Assembly (NCBI RefSeq): GCF_023701345.1
Contig: NZ_JAMPXE010000001.1
Coordinates: 18,871 to 82,870 of the forward strand
DNA: 64,000 bases
From: Rhodoferax sp.
GTDB lineage: Bacteria > Pseudomonadota > Gammaproteobacteria > Burkholderiales > Burkholderiaceae_C
Direction: 5' to 3'
Below are positions 1 to 9,663 of the stretch, in pieces. The notes beneath the pieces were generated by a model, which had not been told where the DNA came from, made no database searches, and saw only the letters and a program-made list of their open reading frames with translations. How positions within the stretch are numbered: the stretch's first letter is position 1; every line of letters starts with the position of its first letter. A program made the position numbers and the translations under genes.

Positions 1-198
1 GTCGGCCACGCCGGCACACCGCACCACCAATGCTGGTTTGCGGTCAATCATGGCGTTCCAGACCGTGCGCGACTTGTCGTAGCCCTCGTCGCCGGGAAAG
101 AGTAGCGCACCCCGTAAAGATGATTTCAACTTTTCCAGGGAGGCGCCATCCAATGTGATGTGGTCTCCCGTCAGTCCGATTGCTTTTACGCTGTTCAT
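1..198 (-). CDS. FAD-binding oxidoreductase (berberine-bridge/FAD-linked oxidase family), N-terminal part, truncated by window edge
   Basis: Reverse-strand ATG at 198 gives MNSVKAIGLTGDHITLDGASLEKLKSSLRGALLFPGDEGYDKSRTVWNAMIDRKPALVVRCAGVAD, typical N-terminus of FAD-linked oxidases. Confidence 0.75.
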   Translation of the reverse strand, partial: MNSVKAIGLTGDHITLDGASLEKLKSSLRGALLFPGDEGYDKSRTVWNAMIDRKPALVVRCAGVAD

Positions 199-769
199 GA
201 TGTAGCCTCCAATTCGTTGATCAAAAAGGCTCCCGCTTGGGTGCCTCGTTTGCCTCTCTACGGATAACGTGCTCAATCTAAGCTGCTTGGACACGTAGCG
301 CTATACGCAGCATCGCGTACGCTGCAAGCTTTTGGGGTGGAGCATCGATGATTGCGATTCGAGCCGGCCCGCTGTGGGGTCGCCTGGTCCGTTAGGCGAC
401 ACGGTGGGAGGACGCTACGCCCAATTTCTGGCTCAGTCAAACGCAGTAGCAACAGCCCATACGGCAGCATGGTTTTTGTGTCCTTGGATGGATCACTGGG
501 CCGCCTGATATCAGCGTACTGGTCGGCTTGGTGTGGACGCGCCTTCCTCCCAGGCGCACATTGTTGGATTCGGGCACGGTATTGGCGGTTTCCCAGACGC
601 CCATGAACGAGACCGGCCCCGAAACCGCCCCGCACTGGCAACTGCCTGCGAACCCGCCGGCAGCAAGGTTGAGACTCGAATGACAATTCTCAAGCAGGGT
701 GAATCTGAGCGCTCTAGCATCCAGGGCCAAGGCATTGGTACAACACCATGCCGCCGAGCAGGAGCCACC

Positions 770-826
770 ATGAAACAGCATGAACTTATTCTGGCGCTGA
801 TCGCTGCGACCTTGAAGCGGGTTTGA
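770..826 (+). CDS. Putative 18-aa leader peptide MKQHELILALIAATLKRV, stop overlapping the cfa start (TGATG)
   Basis: AGGAG about 5 nt before ATG at 770; TGA at 824-826 overlaps ATG at 826. Confidence 0.35.
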   Translation: MKQHELILALIAATLKRV

Positions 827-2064
827 TGGACGCCCACGCCGATCCCTTGGGCACCGAGCACCACCGGCTCACTCATGACCTGGGAAGGCTGACGCCTGTG
901 TCAGAGATTCCCTTGCGCCTGACGCTCTGGAACGGCATGCAACATGATCTGGGGCCGCAGCCCACGGTGACGGTCAAGGTGCTGAGTCCGGGCGCGCTGC
1001 GGTATTTTGTGCCGCCCAGCCTGGACAACCTGGCCGAGGGCTACGTCAACGGCCACTTCGACGTGCTGGGGCAGGCCGCCGACATTGTGGAAGCCGCCAC
1101 CAGCCTGGCACAACATGGGGTGCCCATGCGCGGCCGGTTTGGCCGCCTGTTCAGCGCCCTGCACCATGACCGGGGCACGGACACGCACGCCATCGAGCAC
1201 CATTACGATATCTCCAACGACTTCTACCGCTTGTGGCTGGGCGATGACATGGTTTATTCCTGCGCCTACTTTCCGACCCGGACCGAGTCGCTGGAAGCGG
1301 CACAAACCGCCAAGCTCGACCACATCCTGCGCAAGCTCATGCTCAAGCCGGGCGAGCGCCTGCTCGACATCGGCTGCGGCTGGGGCGCGCTGGCGATACG
1401 TGCCGCGCAAAAATACGGCGCCCGGGTGCTCGGTGTCACCCTGTCGAAAAACCAGTACACCCTGGCGTGTGTGCGTGTCGCGCAGGCGGGTCTGGCAGAC
1501 CAGGTCGAGATCCGGCTGCAGGACTACCGTGACATCGAGCCGGGCGACGGCCAATTTGACAAGATCACCTCGATCGGCATGTTCGAGCATGTGGGCCTGA
1601 ACCACCTGGAGGCCTATTTCGGCAAGATCAACGCCCTGCTGAAAGACGGCGGCCTGGTGCTGAACCACGGCATCACCTCCACCGACCCGGGCAGCGGTGC
1701 CGCCCCGCTGGGGGCCGCTAATTTCATCGAGAAATATGTCTTTCCGAACGGCGAGCTGCCACACATCAGCCTGGCGCTCAAGGACATGCAGAGCGCTGGA
1801 CTGGAGGCGCTCGACGTGGAGTGCCTGCGCCGCCATTACGCGCGCACGCTGGCGTGCTGGTCGGACAACTATGAGCGCCAGCAGGAAGCCATTCACGCGC
1901 TGGTGAGCGAGACCACCTACCGGGTCTGGCGCATTTACCTGGCGGGCTGCGCCCATGCGTTTTCACAAAACTGGGTGTCGCTCTACCAGGTGCTGGCGTG
2001 CAAGGCCGGCACCTGCGCAGAGCTGAACCCGACGCCCTGGTCACGCGCCTACATGTACACCTGA
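826..2064 (+). CDS. cfa: Cyclopropane-fatty-acyl-phospholipid synthase family methyltransferase
   Basis: Motifs HYDISNDFYRLWLGDDMVYSCAYF and LLDIGCGWGALAIRAA typical of CFA synthases. Confidence 0.9.
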   Translation: MDAHADPLGTEHHRLTHDLGRLTPVSEIPLRLTLWNGMQHDLGPQPTVTVKVLSPGALRYFVPPSLDNLAEGYVNGHFDVLGQAADIVEAATSLAQHGVPMRGRFGRLFSALHHDRGTDTHAIEHHYDISNDFYRLWLGDDMVYSCAYFPTRTESLEAAQTAKLDHILRKLMLKPGERLLDIGCGWGALAIRAAQKYGARVLGVTLSKNQYTLACVRVAQAGLADQVEIRLQDYRDIEPGDGQFDKITSIGMFEHVGLNHLEAYFGKINALLKDGGLVLNHGITSTDPGSGAAPLGAANFIEKYVFPNGELPHISLALKDMQSAGLEALDVECLRRHYARTLACWSDNYERQQEAIHALVSETTYRVWRIYLAGCAHAFSQNWVSLYQVLACKAGTCAELNPTPWSRAYMYT

Positions 2065-2076
2065 GGCATCAAGTCG

Positions 2077-2613
2077 TCATTGGTACTGCCGAATCACCCG
2101 GTAGCGCGGCGCCTTGAGCCCGGTCGAGAGCACCAGCGTAAAGTCCCGCACCGACCACCGCACGGGTGCCAATACTGCGGGCGCAATCGCCGCAGCGGCA
2201 TGGCGCGCCAGCGTGACATGGGGCACATAGGGCCGGGGATCGAGCGCCAGATCAAGCCCGCGCAGCGCCTGCCCCAGCCGCTCATGCAAAGCGCGCAGGG
2301 CCACGGGCACTTCCGCCGCGCACAGCACCGCCAGGCCGTGGGGCCAGAGCCTTGGCTGGTCCAATACCAGTTCGAAGGGCCGGAACGGCACCACAGCGCA
2401 GGCGGCAATCGCTTCTGCTTTGTCAGTGGCCACATCGCCGATGAAATGCAGGGTGGCATGCCAGTCCGCCGCTGCGTATCGGGCACAGCCCGACGGCCAG
2501 ATCCATTGGTTGGCATGCGCGGCCAGTTGCCCGCGGGTGGCATCATCAGGCCAGAGCGCAAAAAAAGTCGCTGGGTTCGGACGACAGGGGGTTTGCCGGT
2601 GTTCATGGTTCAA
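2077..2613 (-). CDS. thpR: RNA 2',3'-cyclic phosphodiesterase (2'-5' RNA ligase family)
   Basis: FFALWPDD, HATLHFIG and HVTLAR motifs (two HxT motifs of the 2H phosphoesterase family). Confidence 0.85.
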   Translation of the reverse strand: MNHEHRQTPCRPNPATFFALWPDDATRGQLAAHANQWIWPSGCARYAAADWHATLHFIGDVATDKAEAIAACAVVPFRPFELVLDQPRLWPHGLAVLCAAEVPVALRALHERLGQALRGLDLALDPRPYVPHVTLARHAAAAIAPAVLAPVRWSVRDFTLVLSTGLKAPRYRVIRQYQ

Positions 2614-2689
2614 TTCTGATCATGCAGGGACATTACAGTAGCAGCATTCGCATTTCAACCGAAGCATCCACTCAACCTGGCGCACACAC

Positions 2690-3142
2690 ATGAAACCTCA
2701 CACCCTTGGCAGCCTGCTTGTGGCGCTTCAGTTTGGCGCGCTGGGGGCACTCGTCCTGTTGGCAGCCCCAAAGCTCATGCAGCAACCCTTTCAGCCTTGG
2801 ACATGGCTGACCATTGGCTTGAGCGGGGTGGTCGGCTTGTCGGCGTTGCTGGCCAACCGGCCCGGCAACTTCAACATCCACCCGGCCCCGCGCACCGACG
2901 GCAAGCTGGTCGCGCATGGCCCCTACCGCTGGATCCGACACCCCATGTACACGGCCGTGAGTTTGCTGGGCCTGGCCTGTGCCCTGGCGCTGGGTTCCGT
3001 GCTGGCCTGGCTGCTCTGGGGCGTTTTGTCGCTGGTGCTGCTGTTCAAGGCGCGGCTGGAAGAACGCTGGATGACGGCGTTGCATCCGTCCTATGTGCAC
3101 TACATGGCGCGTACCCGCCGCTTTATTCCGTTTCTTTTATAA
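2690..3142 (+). CDS. Isoprenylcysteine carboxyl methyltransferase-like integral membrane methyltransferase
   Basis: Hydrophobic protein with LVAHGPYRWIRHPMYTA motif and C-terminal EERWM...Y.HYMARTRRFIPFL. Confidence 0.8.
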   Translation: MKPHTLGSLLVALQFGALGALVLLAAPKLMQQPFQPWTWLTIGLSGVVGLSALLANRPGNFNIHPAPRTDGKLVAHGPYRWIRHPMYTAVSLLGLACALALGSVLAWLLWGVLSLVLLFKARLEERWMTALHPSYVHYMARTRRFIPFLL

Positions 3143-3215
3143 GACGGTCCAGCCATGTTCATTGCCGCCAAACTGCTGGCCTGCCGCATGAGCGGCAAAG
3201 CCTGAGCCAAACTGG

Positions 3216-4523
3216 TCACACCTCCTGGCCGGAGTCGGGCACACGGGTGGCCAGCACCTTGTCGACCCGCTTGCCGTCCAGGTCCACCACCTCGAACAAC
3301 CAGTCTTCGCAGCTAATTTTCTCGCCGGTCACCGGCATGTGGCCGCTCACCGCCATCAACAATCCGGCCAGCGTGTTGTAGCGGCCACGTTCTTCCAGCG
3401 GCAGCTCATCCATGTCGAGCCTGGCCTTGAGTTCGCTGACCGGCATCATGCCGTCGAGCAGCCAGCTGCCGTCATCGCGCTGCACCGCCCAGGCCTCGGT
3501 TTTGGCGCTCGGCTGCAGCTCGCCGGTGATGGCTTCCAGCAGGTCATGGGGGGTGAGCAGGCCCTGCACCACGCCGTATTCGTCCACCACCAGCACCAGG
3601 CGGCCGACCTTGGCACGGAACTGCTCCAGCAAGGCCATGCCGCTGAGGGTTTCGGGCACAAACACGGCCGTGGTCACGTAGTCTTCGAGCGTGCCCGGCG
3701 CATCACCCCCCAGCGCCAGCATGTGGGCCACGCTGATCTTGCCCACCACATCGTCCATCGAGCCGCGGCACACCGGGTACCAGGAATGGGCGCGTTGGGC
3801 ACCATCGGTCCCCACTTTTTGCAGACCTTGCGCCACACTGATACCGGCATCAAGCCAGTCGACTTCGGCGCGCGGCACCATCAGCGAGGTCAATTGCCGG
3901 TCATCGAGGCCAAACACGTTTTGCACCATCTGGTGCTCGTGTTCTTCAATCACACCGGCGTCCACACCTTCCTCCAGACTGGCAGAAATTTCTTCCTCGG
4001 TCATGGCACGCACCGCGTTGGTGTCGATACGCAGCAGCTTCAACATGGCGGCGGTCGAGCCCGAGAGCAATTTGACAAACGGCCCGGCGGCGCGCGCCAG
4101 CCACAACATGGGCCGCGACACCCAGCGCGACACCGCCTCGGGGTGCAACTGACCGATGCGTTTGGGCACCAGTTCGCCAAAAATGATGGTGATATAGGTG
4201 ATGATGGTCACCACCAGTGCCGTGGCGGCAATGGCCGCAGCCTTGTCGGCCATGCCCCAGCCTTGCAGCCAGGCGGCTAGCCCGGCACTGAAGGCAGCCT
4301 CGCCAACGATGCCGTTGAGCACACCAATCGAGGTAATGCCCACCTGCACGGTCGATAAAAACTGGTTGGGGTTGTCCAGCAGCGTCAGCGCCGCCTGAGC
4401 GCCCTTGTCGCCTGCTTCGGTCATGGCGTTGAGCCGCGACTTGCGACTGGCGGCCAGCGCCAGCTCGGACATGGCAAAGACACCATTGAGCAGCGTCAAA
4501 AAAATAATCAGCAAAATTTCCAT
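3216..4523 (-). CDS. Hemolysin/CNNM-family transporter (DUF21-CBS-CorC_HlyC)
   Basis: N-terminal DUF21-like membrane domain (FFAMSELAL-like), CBS region, C-terminal LVVDEYGVVQGLLTPHDLLEAI. Confidence 0.9.
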   Translation of the reverse strand: MEILLIIFLTLLNGVFAMSELALAASRKSRLNAMTEAGDKGAQAALTLLDNPNQFLSTVQVGITSIGVLNGIVGEAAFSAGLAAWLQGWGMADKAAAIAATALVVTIITYITIIFGELVPKRIGQLHPEAVSRWVSRPMLWLARAAGPFVKLLSGSTAAMLKLLRIDTNAVRAMTEEEISASLEEGVDAGVIEEHEHQMVQNVFGLDDRQLTSLMVPRAEVDWLDAGISVAQGLQKVGTDGAQRAHSWYPVCRGSMDDVVGKISVAHMLALGGDAPGTLEDYVTTAVFVPETLSGMALLEQFRAKVGRLVLVVDEYGVVQGLLTPHDLLEAITGELQPSAKTEAWAVQRDDGSWLLDGMMPVSELKARLDMDELPLEERGRYNTLAGLLMAVSGHMPVTGEKISCEDWLFEVVDLDGKRVDKVLATRVPDSGQEV

Positions 4524-4538
4524 GCATCACAAACGACA

Positions 4539-5393
4539 ATGAACACCATGGCACTTTACATGATTGGCGACGTGCAGGGCTGCAACAGCGCCTTACAACG
4601 TCTATTAAACAAAATTTCTTTCTCGCCCAGCCGCGACACACTCTACTTTTTGGGTGATCTGGTCAACCGTGGCCCCGATTCGGCGGGTGTGCTACGCAGA
4701 CTGATGGGTTTTGGCGCCTCGGCGCAATGCCTGCTCGGCAACCACGACCTGCATTTGCTGGCGGCCAGCGTGGGCGCGCGCCGACCGAGCCGCAAGGACA
4801 CGCTGGGCAACGTGCTGGACGCACCCGACCGCGAGGCCATGCTGGCCTGGCTGCGCCAGCAGCACATGGCTTTTTTGCTGGAGCAGCAACACCAGTCGGT
4901 CCTGATGGTGCACGCCGGCGTGCTGCCAGGCTGGACCGCCAGCCAGGCCCTGGCGCTGGCGGGGGAGTTTGAAGCGGTGTTGCGTGGCCCCGACTTGGGC
5001 GACTTTTTGCATCAGATGTATGGCGACAGCCCGAACCAGTGGGACGATGCATTGCAGGGTATCGACCGCTTGCGAATGATTGTGAATGCCTTGACGCGGC
5101 TGCGCTTTTGCACCGCCGAGGGGGTGATGGAATTCGAGACCAGTGACGGCGCCCACGCGGCCCCTGCCGGTTACCTGCCCTGGTACGAGGTACCGGGGCG
5201 CAAGACCCGCGATGTCACGGTGGTGTTTGGCCACTGGTCAACCCTGGGCTGGCTGGGCCGCGACGATCTGTTCGCGCTGGATTCCGGTTGTGTCTGGGGC
5301 GGGCACCTGAGCGCCCTGAAACTGGACACCGGCACGCCAGCGCATGAGTTGATCCAGGTGAAGTGCGAGCAGGCGCAAAAACCGGGGGATTGA
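4539..5393 (+). CDS. apaH: Symmetrical bis(5'-nucleosyl)-tetraphosphatase
   Basis: YMIGDVQGC, FLGDLVNRGPDS, LLGNHDLHLLA, VFGHWSTLG metallophosphatase motifs. Confidence 0.95.
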   Translation: MNTMALYMIGDVQGCNSALQRLLNKISFSPSRDTLYFLGDLVNRGPDSAGVLRRLMGFGASAQCLLGNHDLHLLAASVGARRPSRKDTLGNVLDAPDREAMLAWLRQQHMAFLLEQQHQSVLMVHAGVLPGWTASQALALAGEFEAVLRGPDLGDFLHQMYGDSPNQWDDALQGIDRLRMIVNALTRLRFCTAEGVMEFETSDGAHAAPAGYLPWYEVPGRKTRDVTVVFGHWSTLGWLGRDDLFALDSGCVWGGHLSALKLDTGTPAHELIQVKCEQAQKPGD

Positions 5394-5405
5394 TCGCTTA
5401 TTTTT

Positions 5406-5831
5406 TCAGGCTTGCCACGGATTGATGACATTCAAGCCAAAGCCTTCAAAGTCACGCACATTGCGGGTGACCAGCGTCAGATTGTGATGCAAGGCCGTGG
5501 CCGCCAGCAAACTGTCGATGGCCGGCAGCGGGCGACGGGCTTGGGCTTGCAAATAGCCCCATCGGTCAACCACTGGCAAATCGACGCTCAGTATCCGACC
5601 AAGAAAAAAGGTGGGCAGGTCGACCTCAAGCCAGTCATTCAAAGCCTGTCGCCTTCTGGCATCGACGCTGCCAGTGCTTAGCGTTTCTATGCCTTTGCGA
5701 ATTTCACCCAAAGTGAGCACACTCAGAAAAAGCGATTGCGCAGTACGTGCTGAAAACCAGGTCACCACCTTGGCGTCCGGCTGCTTGCGACGTAGTTCAG
5801 AAATGGCGTTGGTGTCGAGCAGATAGCTCAT
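5406..5831 (-). CDS. PIN-domain toxin (VapC/FitB-like)
   Basis: MSYLLDTNAISELRRK...IDSLLAATALHHNLTLVTRNVRDFEGFG, canonical PIN acidic residues; overlaps the antitoxin stop by 4 nt. Confidence 0.92.
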   Translation of the reverse strand: MSYLLDTNAISELRRKQPDAKVVTWFSARTAQSLFLSVLTLGEIRKGIETLSTGSVDARRRQALNDWLEVDLPTFFLGRILSVDLPVVDRWGYLQAQARRPLPAIDSLLAATALHHNLTLVTRNVRDFEGFGLNVINPWQA

Positions 5832-6079
5832 AGGTTGATCTCACGCGTCAGACTTTGGACGCGCTCGAAAGTCAGGTCATCCAGGCCATACAAGGGTGAA
5901 CGCTGCATGAATTCGACCAAGGACTGCGAGTTGCCGCTGAGCCGATCAAACAATTCGCGTGAGACCACCACCGCCACCGATTTTCCATGCACCGTGATGT
6001 CTTGCGGACCGTCTTGCTTTGCGCTTTTAAGCACATCAGAAAAGCGCGCTTTTGCCGTTTGCAGTTGCCAACTTTGCAT
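5828..6079 (-). CDS. Phd/YefM-family antitoxin
   Basis: MQSWQLQTAKARFSDVLKSAKQDGPQDITVHGKSVAVVVSRELFDRL; typical Phd/YefM fold. Confidence 0.9.
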   Translation of the reverse strand: MQSWQLQTAKARFSDVLKSAKQDGPQDITVHGKSVAVVVSRELFDRLSGNSQSLVEFMQRSPLYGLDDLTFERVQSLTREINL

Positions 6080-6090
6080 GCCGTCCTCCA

Positions 6091-6117
6091 ATATTCTGAC
6101 CATAATGGTCAGAATAT
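6091..6117. promoter_or_regulatory. Perfect inverted repeat upstream of the antitoxin (candidate autoregulatory operator)
   Basis: ATATTCTGACCAT-A-ATGGTCAGAATAT, 13-bp perfect arms, 1-nt centre, 11 bp upstream of the antitoxin ATG. Confidence 0.75.
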
Positions 6118-6133
6118 AACCGATTGGCAAAAA

Positions 6134-7615
6134 TCAGGCGGGCTGGAATAGCGCGGCGACCTTGCGCTTGGGCTTGATGTTGCTGGAAATGGTGCGCACA
6201 CCCGGGCGCGCAGCAGCGGCTTCCCAAGCGGGTGCGGCTTCTGGCGGCAACGAGGGTTCGTACGGTTTTTCAAAGAACGGGTCTTGTGGCACGGGGCGGC
6301 TGCGCCGGGGCTCAGCGCGCGAACCCCGGGCAAAGTCTTCGGGGCGGCGCTGGTCGCTGCCGTCTTCGCGATAGAGCCGGCGGCCATCATTGATATGGCC
6401 CTGCTTGCGGATGTCGGGCAGGTTTTCTTCGAACTCGATGCCTTCGAGCTCGATCTTGGTCTTGAGCAGCTTCTCGATGTCGGTCACCAGGCGCTGGTCG
6501 CTCTTGGAAACAAACGTGACGGCCAGCCCTTCTGCTCCCGCGCGGCCAGTGCGGCCAATGCGGTGCACGTAGTCTTCGGCGTGGAACGGGATGTCGAAGT
6601 TGAACACGGCGGGCACGTCCTTGATGTCGAGCCCGCGCGCGGCCACGTCGGTACAGACCAGCAGGTCGACGCCACCGCTCTTGAAGGACTCAAGTGCCTT
6701 CAGGCGTTCTTCCTGGCTCTTGTCGCCATGCAACGCGGTGGTTTTGAGGCCTTCGTGCTCCAGGGAGCGCGCCAGTCGCGCACAACCGAGCTTGCTGTTG
6801 ACAAAAACGAAGGCCTGCTTGATGCCGCGCTGGCGCAGGATCTGGTGCAGGGCGTGGCGCTTGTCCTCACCCTCGACGCTGTAAAAATGTTGCTCGACGG
6901 TAGAAGCGGCGGCGTTGGAGCGCGCCACCTCGATGGTGACCGGGTCTTGCAGGTAGCTGCTGGCCAGACGCTTGATTTCCGGCGAGAAGGTGGCCGAAAA
7001 CAGCAGTGTGGTGCGCTGTTTGGGCAGGTAGCTAAGGATGCGTTGCAGGTCGGGCAGAAAGCCGATGTCGAGCATCCGGTCGGCCTCGTCGAGCACCACG
7101 TATTCGACCTGGTTGAGCACGCAGTTCTTGGCTTCAATGTGGTCCAGCAGGCGACCCGGCGTGGCCACCAGCACTTCGACCCCTTTTTTGAGTTCGATGG
7201 TTTGCGGCTTCATGTCCATGCCGCCAAACACCACAGCACTGCGCAAATTGGTGTATTTTCCATAGAGCTCAACCTGCTCGGCCACCTGCACGGCCAGCTC
7301 ACGCGTGGGCAGCAGCACCAGGGCGCGCACCGGGTGGCGCGCAGGCGACGTGGAAGCGTTTTCGTGCTTGAGCATGCGCTGCATCAGTGGCAGGGCAAAG
7401 GCGGCTGTTTTACCGGTGCCGGTCTGGGCCGCACCCATCACGTCACGGCCCTGTAGCACCACGGGGATGGCCTGGGCCTGGATCGGGGTCATGGTCTCGT
7501 AACCCATTTCGGCCACAGCGCGGGCCAAAGGGTCGGCCAGTTGCAGCTGGGCAAAGGCCATGATGGGGGTGTCGGAAGTTAATTCGTTTGCGTTCGCAGG
7601 AGTCAGTTCGGTCAT
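6134..7615 (-). CDS. rhlE: DEAD-box ATP-dependent RNA helicase
   Basis: Q motif, AQTGTGKTAAFALP, DEADRMLD, SAT, HRIGRTGRAG; basic C-terminal tail. Confidence 0.92.
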   Translation of the reverse strand: MTELTPANANELTSDTPIMAFAQLQLADPLARAVAEMGYETMTPIQAQAIPVVLQGRDVMGAAQTGTGKTAAFALPLMQRMLKHENASTSPARHPVRALVLLPTRELAVQVAEQVELYGKYTNLRSAVVFGGMDMKPQTIELKKGVEVLVATPGRLLDHIEAKNCVLNQVEYVVLDEADRMLDIGFLPDLQRILSYLPKQRTTLLFSATFSPEIKRLASSYLQDPVTIEVARSNAAASTVEQHFYSVEGEDKRHALHQILRQRGIKQAFVFVNSKLGCARLARSLEHEGLKTTALHGDKSQEERLKALESFKSGGVDLLVCTDVAARGLDIKDVPAVFNFDIPFHAEDYVHRIGRTGRAGAEGLAVTFVSKSDQRLVTDIEKLLKTKIELEGIEFEENLPDIRKQGHINDGRRLYREDGSDQRRPEDFARGSRAEPRRSRPVPQDPFFEKPYEPSLPPEAAPAWEAAAARPGVRTISSNIKPKRKVAALFQPA

Positions 7616-7710
7616 TGAAGCTCAGGTTCAATTGCTATCAATCCGATAGCTGGTGATGCCCGGGAATCGGGGCAATTTTCTTAAGAAGAAACCGTATTAT
7701 CCTACAACGC

Positions 7711-8586
7711 TCACAGTTCGCGCGCAGCGAAGGTATCGCAACCCTTGACGCTGCCGTTTTTAAGGCCCTGGTCGAACCAGCGCTGGCGCTGCGCACTGGT
7801 GCCATGGGTGAAGCTGTCGGGCACCACCTGGCCGTCACGGGAGCGCTGCAGCGCGTCGTCGCCAATGCGGGCGGCGGCGTTCATGGCTTCTTCCACATCG
7901 CCCTGCTCCAGCAACTGGCGTGCCGCCTGCGCGTGGTTGGCCCAGACCCCCGAAAAACAATCGGCCTGCAATTCCAGACGCACGCTCAGGGCGTTGTAGT
8001 CGGTCTGGCTGACACGGCCACGCATCTGCTCCATTTTGCTGGTAATTCCCATCAGGTTTTGCACATGGTGGCCCACCTCATGGGCGATCACATAGGCCTG
8101 GGCAAAATCGCCGGGCGCGCCCAACTGGTTTTTCAGGGTCTCGTAAAAGTCAAGGTCGATGTAAACGTTCTGGTCAGCCGGGCAGTAAAACGGCCCCATC
8201 GCCGCCTGACCCTGCCCGCAGGCGGTGGACGTCGCGCCGCGAAACAGCACCAGTTTGGGCTCCTTGTAAGTTGCCCCACCCTGGGTGAACACGGCTTTCC
8301 AAACGTCCTCCGTATCGGCCAGCACCGTGGAAACAAAGGCTGCCATCTGGTCATCTGCCGGGGGTTTCTGCGCTGGTGCCGATGAGCTCTGCGGTGCCGG
8401 GCTGCCGCCGCTGAGCAGATTCAGAACCGTCATCGGGTTGATCCCGAGGAAATAGGACACCACGAGCGCGATGACCACCGAACCCAGTCCAAGTCGGCGT
8501 CCGCCAAAGCCACCGCCACCTGACGAGCCGCCACTGCCCCGGCGATCTTCGACATTGTCAGATTGACGGTTGCCGCCCCATTTCAT
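7711..8586 (-). CDS. Neutral zinc metallopeptidase (YpfJ family)
   Basis: HEVGHHVQNLMGI zinc site, single N-terminal TM, LELQADCFSGVWANH. Confidence 0.9.
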   Translation of the reverse strand: MKWGGNRQSDNVEDRRGSGGSSGGGGFGGRRLGLGSVVIALVVSYFLGINPMTVLNLLSGGSPAPQSSSAPAQKPPADDQMAAFVSTVLADTEDVWKAVFTQGGATYKEPKLVLFRGATSTACGQGQAAMGPFYCPADQNVYIDLDFYETLKNQLGAPGDFAQAYVIAHEVGHHVQNLMGITSKMEQMRGRVSQTDYNALSVRLELQADCFSGVWANHAQAARQLLEQGDVEEAMNAAARIGDDALQRSRDGQVVPDSFTHGTSAQRQRWFDQGLKNGSVKGCDTFAAREL

Positions 8587-8605
8587 GGTGCTGCTCCCAT
8601 GGGGA

Positions 8606-9175
8606 TCAGGCCTTGGGCAGGGTCACGCCGCGCTGGCCCTGGTACTTGCCGCCGCGGTCCTTGTAGCTGGTCTCGCACTCTTCGTCGCTCTCGAAAAACA
8701 GCACCTGGGCGCAGCCTTCGCCAGCATAGATTTTGGCGGGCAGCGGCGTGGTGTTGGAGAATTCGAGCGTGACGTAGCCTTCCCATTCGGGTTCGAATGG
8801 GGTCACGTTGACGATGATGCCGCAGCGCGCGTAGGTGCTCTTGCCCAGACAGATGGTGAGCACGTTGCGCGGAATGCGGAAATACTCGACCGTGCGGGCC
8901 AGGGCAAAGCTGTTGGGCGGGATGATGCAGACGTCGCTGTTGAAGTCGACAAAGCTTTTTTCGTCAAAGTTCTTGGGGTCGACCACCGTGCTGTGGATGT
9001 TGGTGAAGACCTTGAATTCAGGCGCGCAGCGGATGTCGTAGCCATAACTGCTGGTGCCGTAGCTGACAATCTTGTTGCCAGCCGCATCCTGGCGGATCTG
9101 GCCGGGTTCGAAGGGCTCGATCATGCCGTGTTGCTCGGCCATGCGGCGGATCCATTTATCGCTTTTGATCGTCAT
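8606..9175 (-). CDS. dcd: dCTP deaminase
   Basis: [24 protein letters not shown]...[35 protein letters not shown]-track start extends upstream; ATG at 9175 preferred. Confidence 0.93.
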   Translation of the reverse strand: MTIKSDKWIRRMAEQHGMIEPFEPGQIRQDAAGNKIVSYGTSSYGYDIRCAPEFKVFTNIHSTVVDPKNFDEKSFVDFNSDVCIIPPNSFALARTVEYFRIPRNVLTICLGKSTYARCGIIVNVTPFEPEWEGYVTLEFSNTTPLPAKIYAGEGCAQVLFFESDEECETSYKDRGGKYQGQRGVTLPKA

Positions 9176-9286
9176 TGGGGTCAACTCCTGGGGTTGATCT
9201 GATTGTAAGCAACGCGTTCGCTGATTCAGGGGCGTGCGAAAACCCGGAAAGACAGGCTCTTGATTTTCGAACGGCGGCGGCGTGCG

Positions 9287-9363
9287 GCAGGTCATGGCTT
9301 GGGGCGGCAGCCTCATACTGTCACACGCCCAGCAATCGGCTACCACCCCAAGCCATGACCTGC
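9287..9363 (+). repeat. Long-stem hairpin element, copy 1 (conserved 25-nt loop)
   Basis: GCAGGTCATGGCTTGGGG-c-GGCAGCC-[TCATACTGTCACACGCCCAGCAATC]-GGCTACC-a-CCCCAAGCCATGACCTGC; outer 18-bp arms perfect. Confidence 0.9.
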
Positions 9364-9439
9364 TGAGACACAGAGAAGTGATTTGCTGGCAAGTGAATAC
9401 CCAAAGGTTTCCGACTTCTGCTGATTTAATGCGAAAGAA

Positions 9440-9522
9440 CGCCGTCATTGAGCGCAGCGAGGCAATCCATGACTTCCGGATGCATGGACTGCCACGTCGC
9501 TATGCTCCTCGCAATGACGGCG
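9440..9522. repeat. REPIN-like inverted repeat (GTCATTGCGAGG...CAATCCATG family), copy 1
   Basis: CGCCGTCATTG...CAATGACGGCG outer arms; internal AGCGCAGCGAGGCAATCCATG and GCATGGACTGCCACGTCGC...CTCCTCGCAATGAC. Confidence 0.85.
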
Positions 9523-9590
9523 CGTTTCTTTTTCTCGCAGTGGCTTGGCTGCCATGCCAGTAAGTGCTGGTGCATCACCACCCTCACCGG

Positions 9591-9663
9591 CCATGTCGGG
9601 CCATGCCGGGGACCGATTTCTGGGCGTGTGACAGTATGAGGTCCCCGGCATGGCCCGACGTGG
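9591..9663 (-). repeat. Long-stem hairpin element, copy 2 (inverted relative to copy 1)
   Basis: Minus strand: CCACGTCGGGCCATGCCGGGGACC-[TCATACTGTCACACGCCCAGAAATC]-GGTCCCCGGCATGGCCCGACATGG; 24-bp stem with one G-U wobble. Confidence 0.9.

Noticed and set aside
200-769. Several overlapping ORFs of 84-137 aa on both strands before cfa
   Set aside because: No recognisable family, composition typical of GC-rich non-coding frames, mutually overlapping. Left as unassigned intergenic DNA.
901-1956. 351-aa antisense ORF within cfa (and similar long antisense ORFs, e.g. 6284-7456, 42255-43835, 28868-29767)
   Set aside because: High-GC codon bias creates long open antisense frames; the sense genes are clearly conserved proteins.
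7634-7650. GCTATC-AATCC-GATAGC small hairpin upstream of rhlE
   Set aside because: Only 6-bp arms and a single copy in the window; may be a common short repeat but insufficient support here.
9287-9663. The 25-nt-loop hairpins as simple Rho-independent terminators
   Set aside because: No U-tract after the stems, 25-nt conserved loop and long variable stems are not terminator-like.
9287-9663. Copies 1 and 2 as terminal inverted repeats of an IS element
   Set aside because: No transposase ORF in the about 230 bp between them; arms of different copies do not match each other, only loops do.
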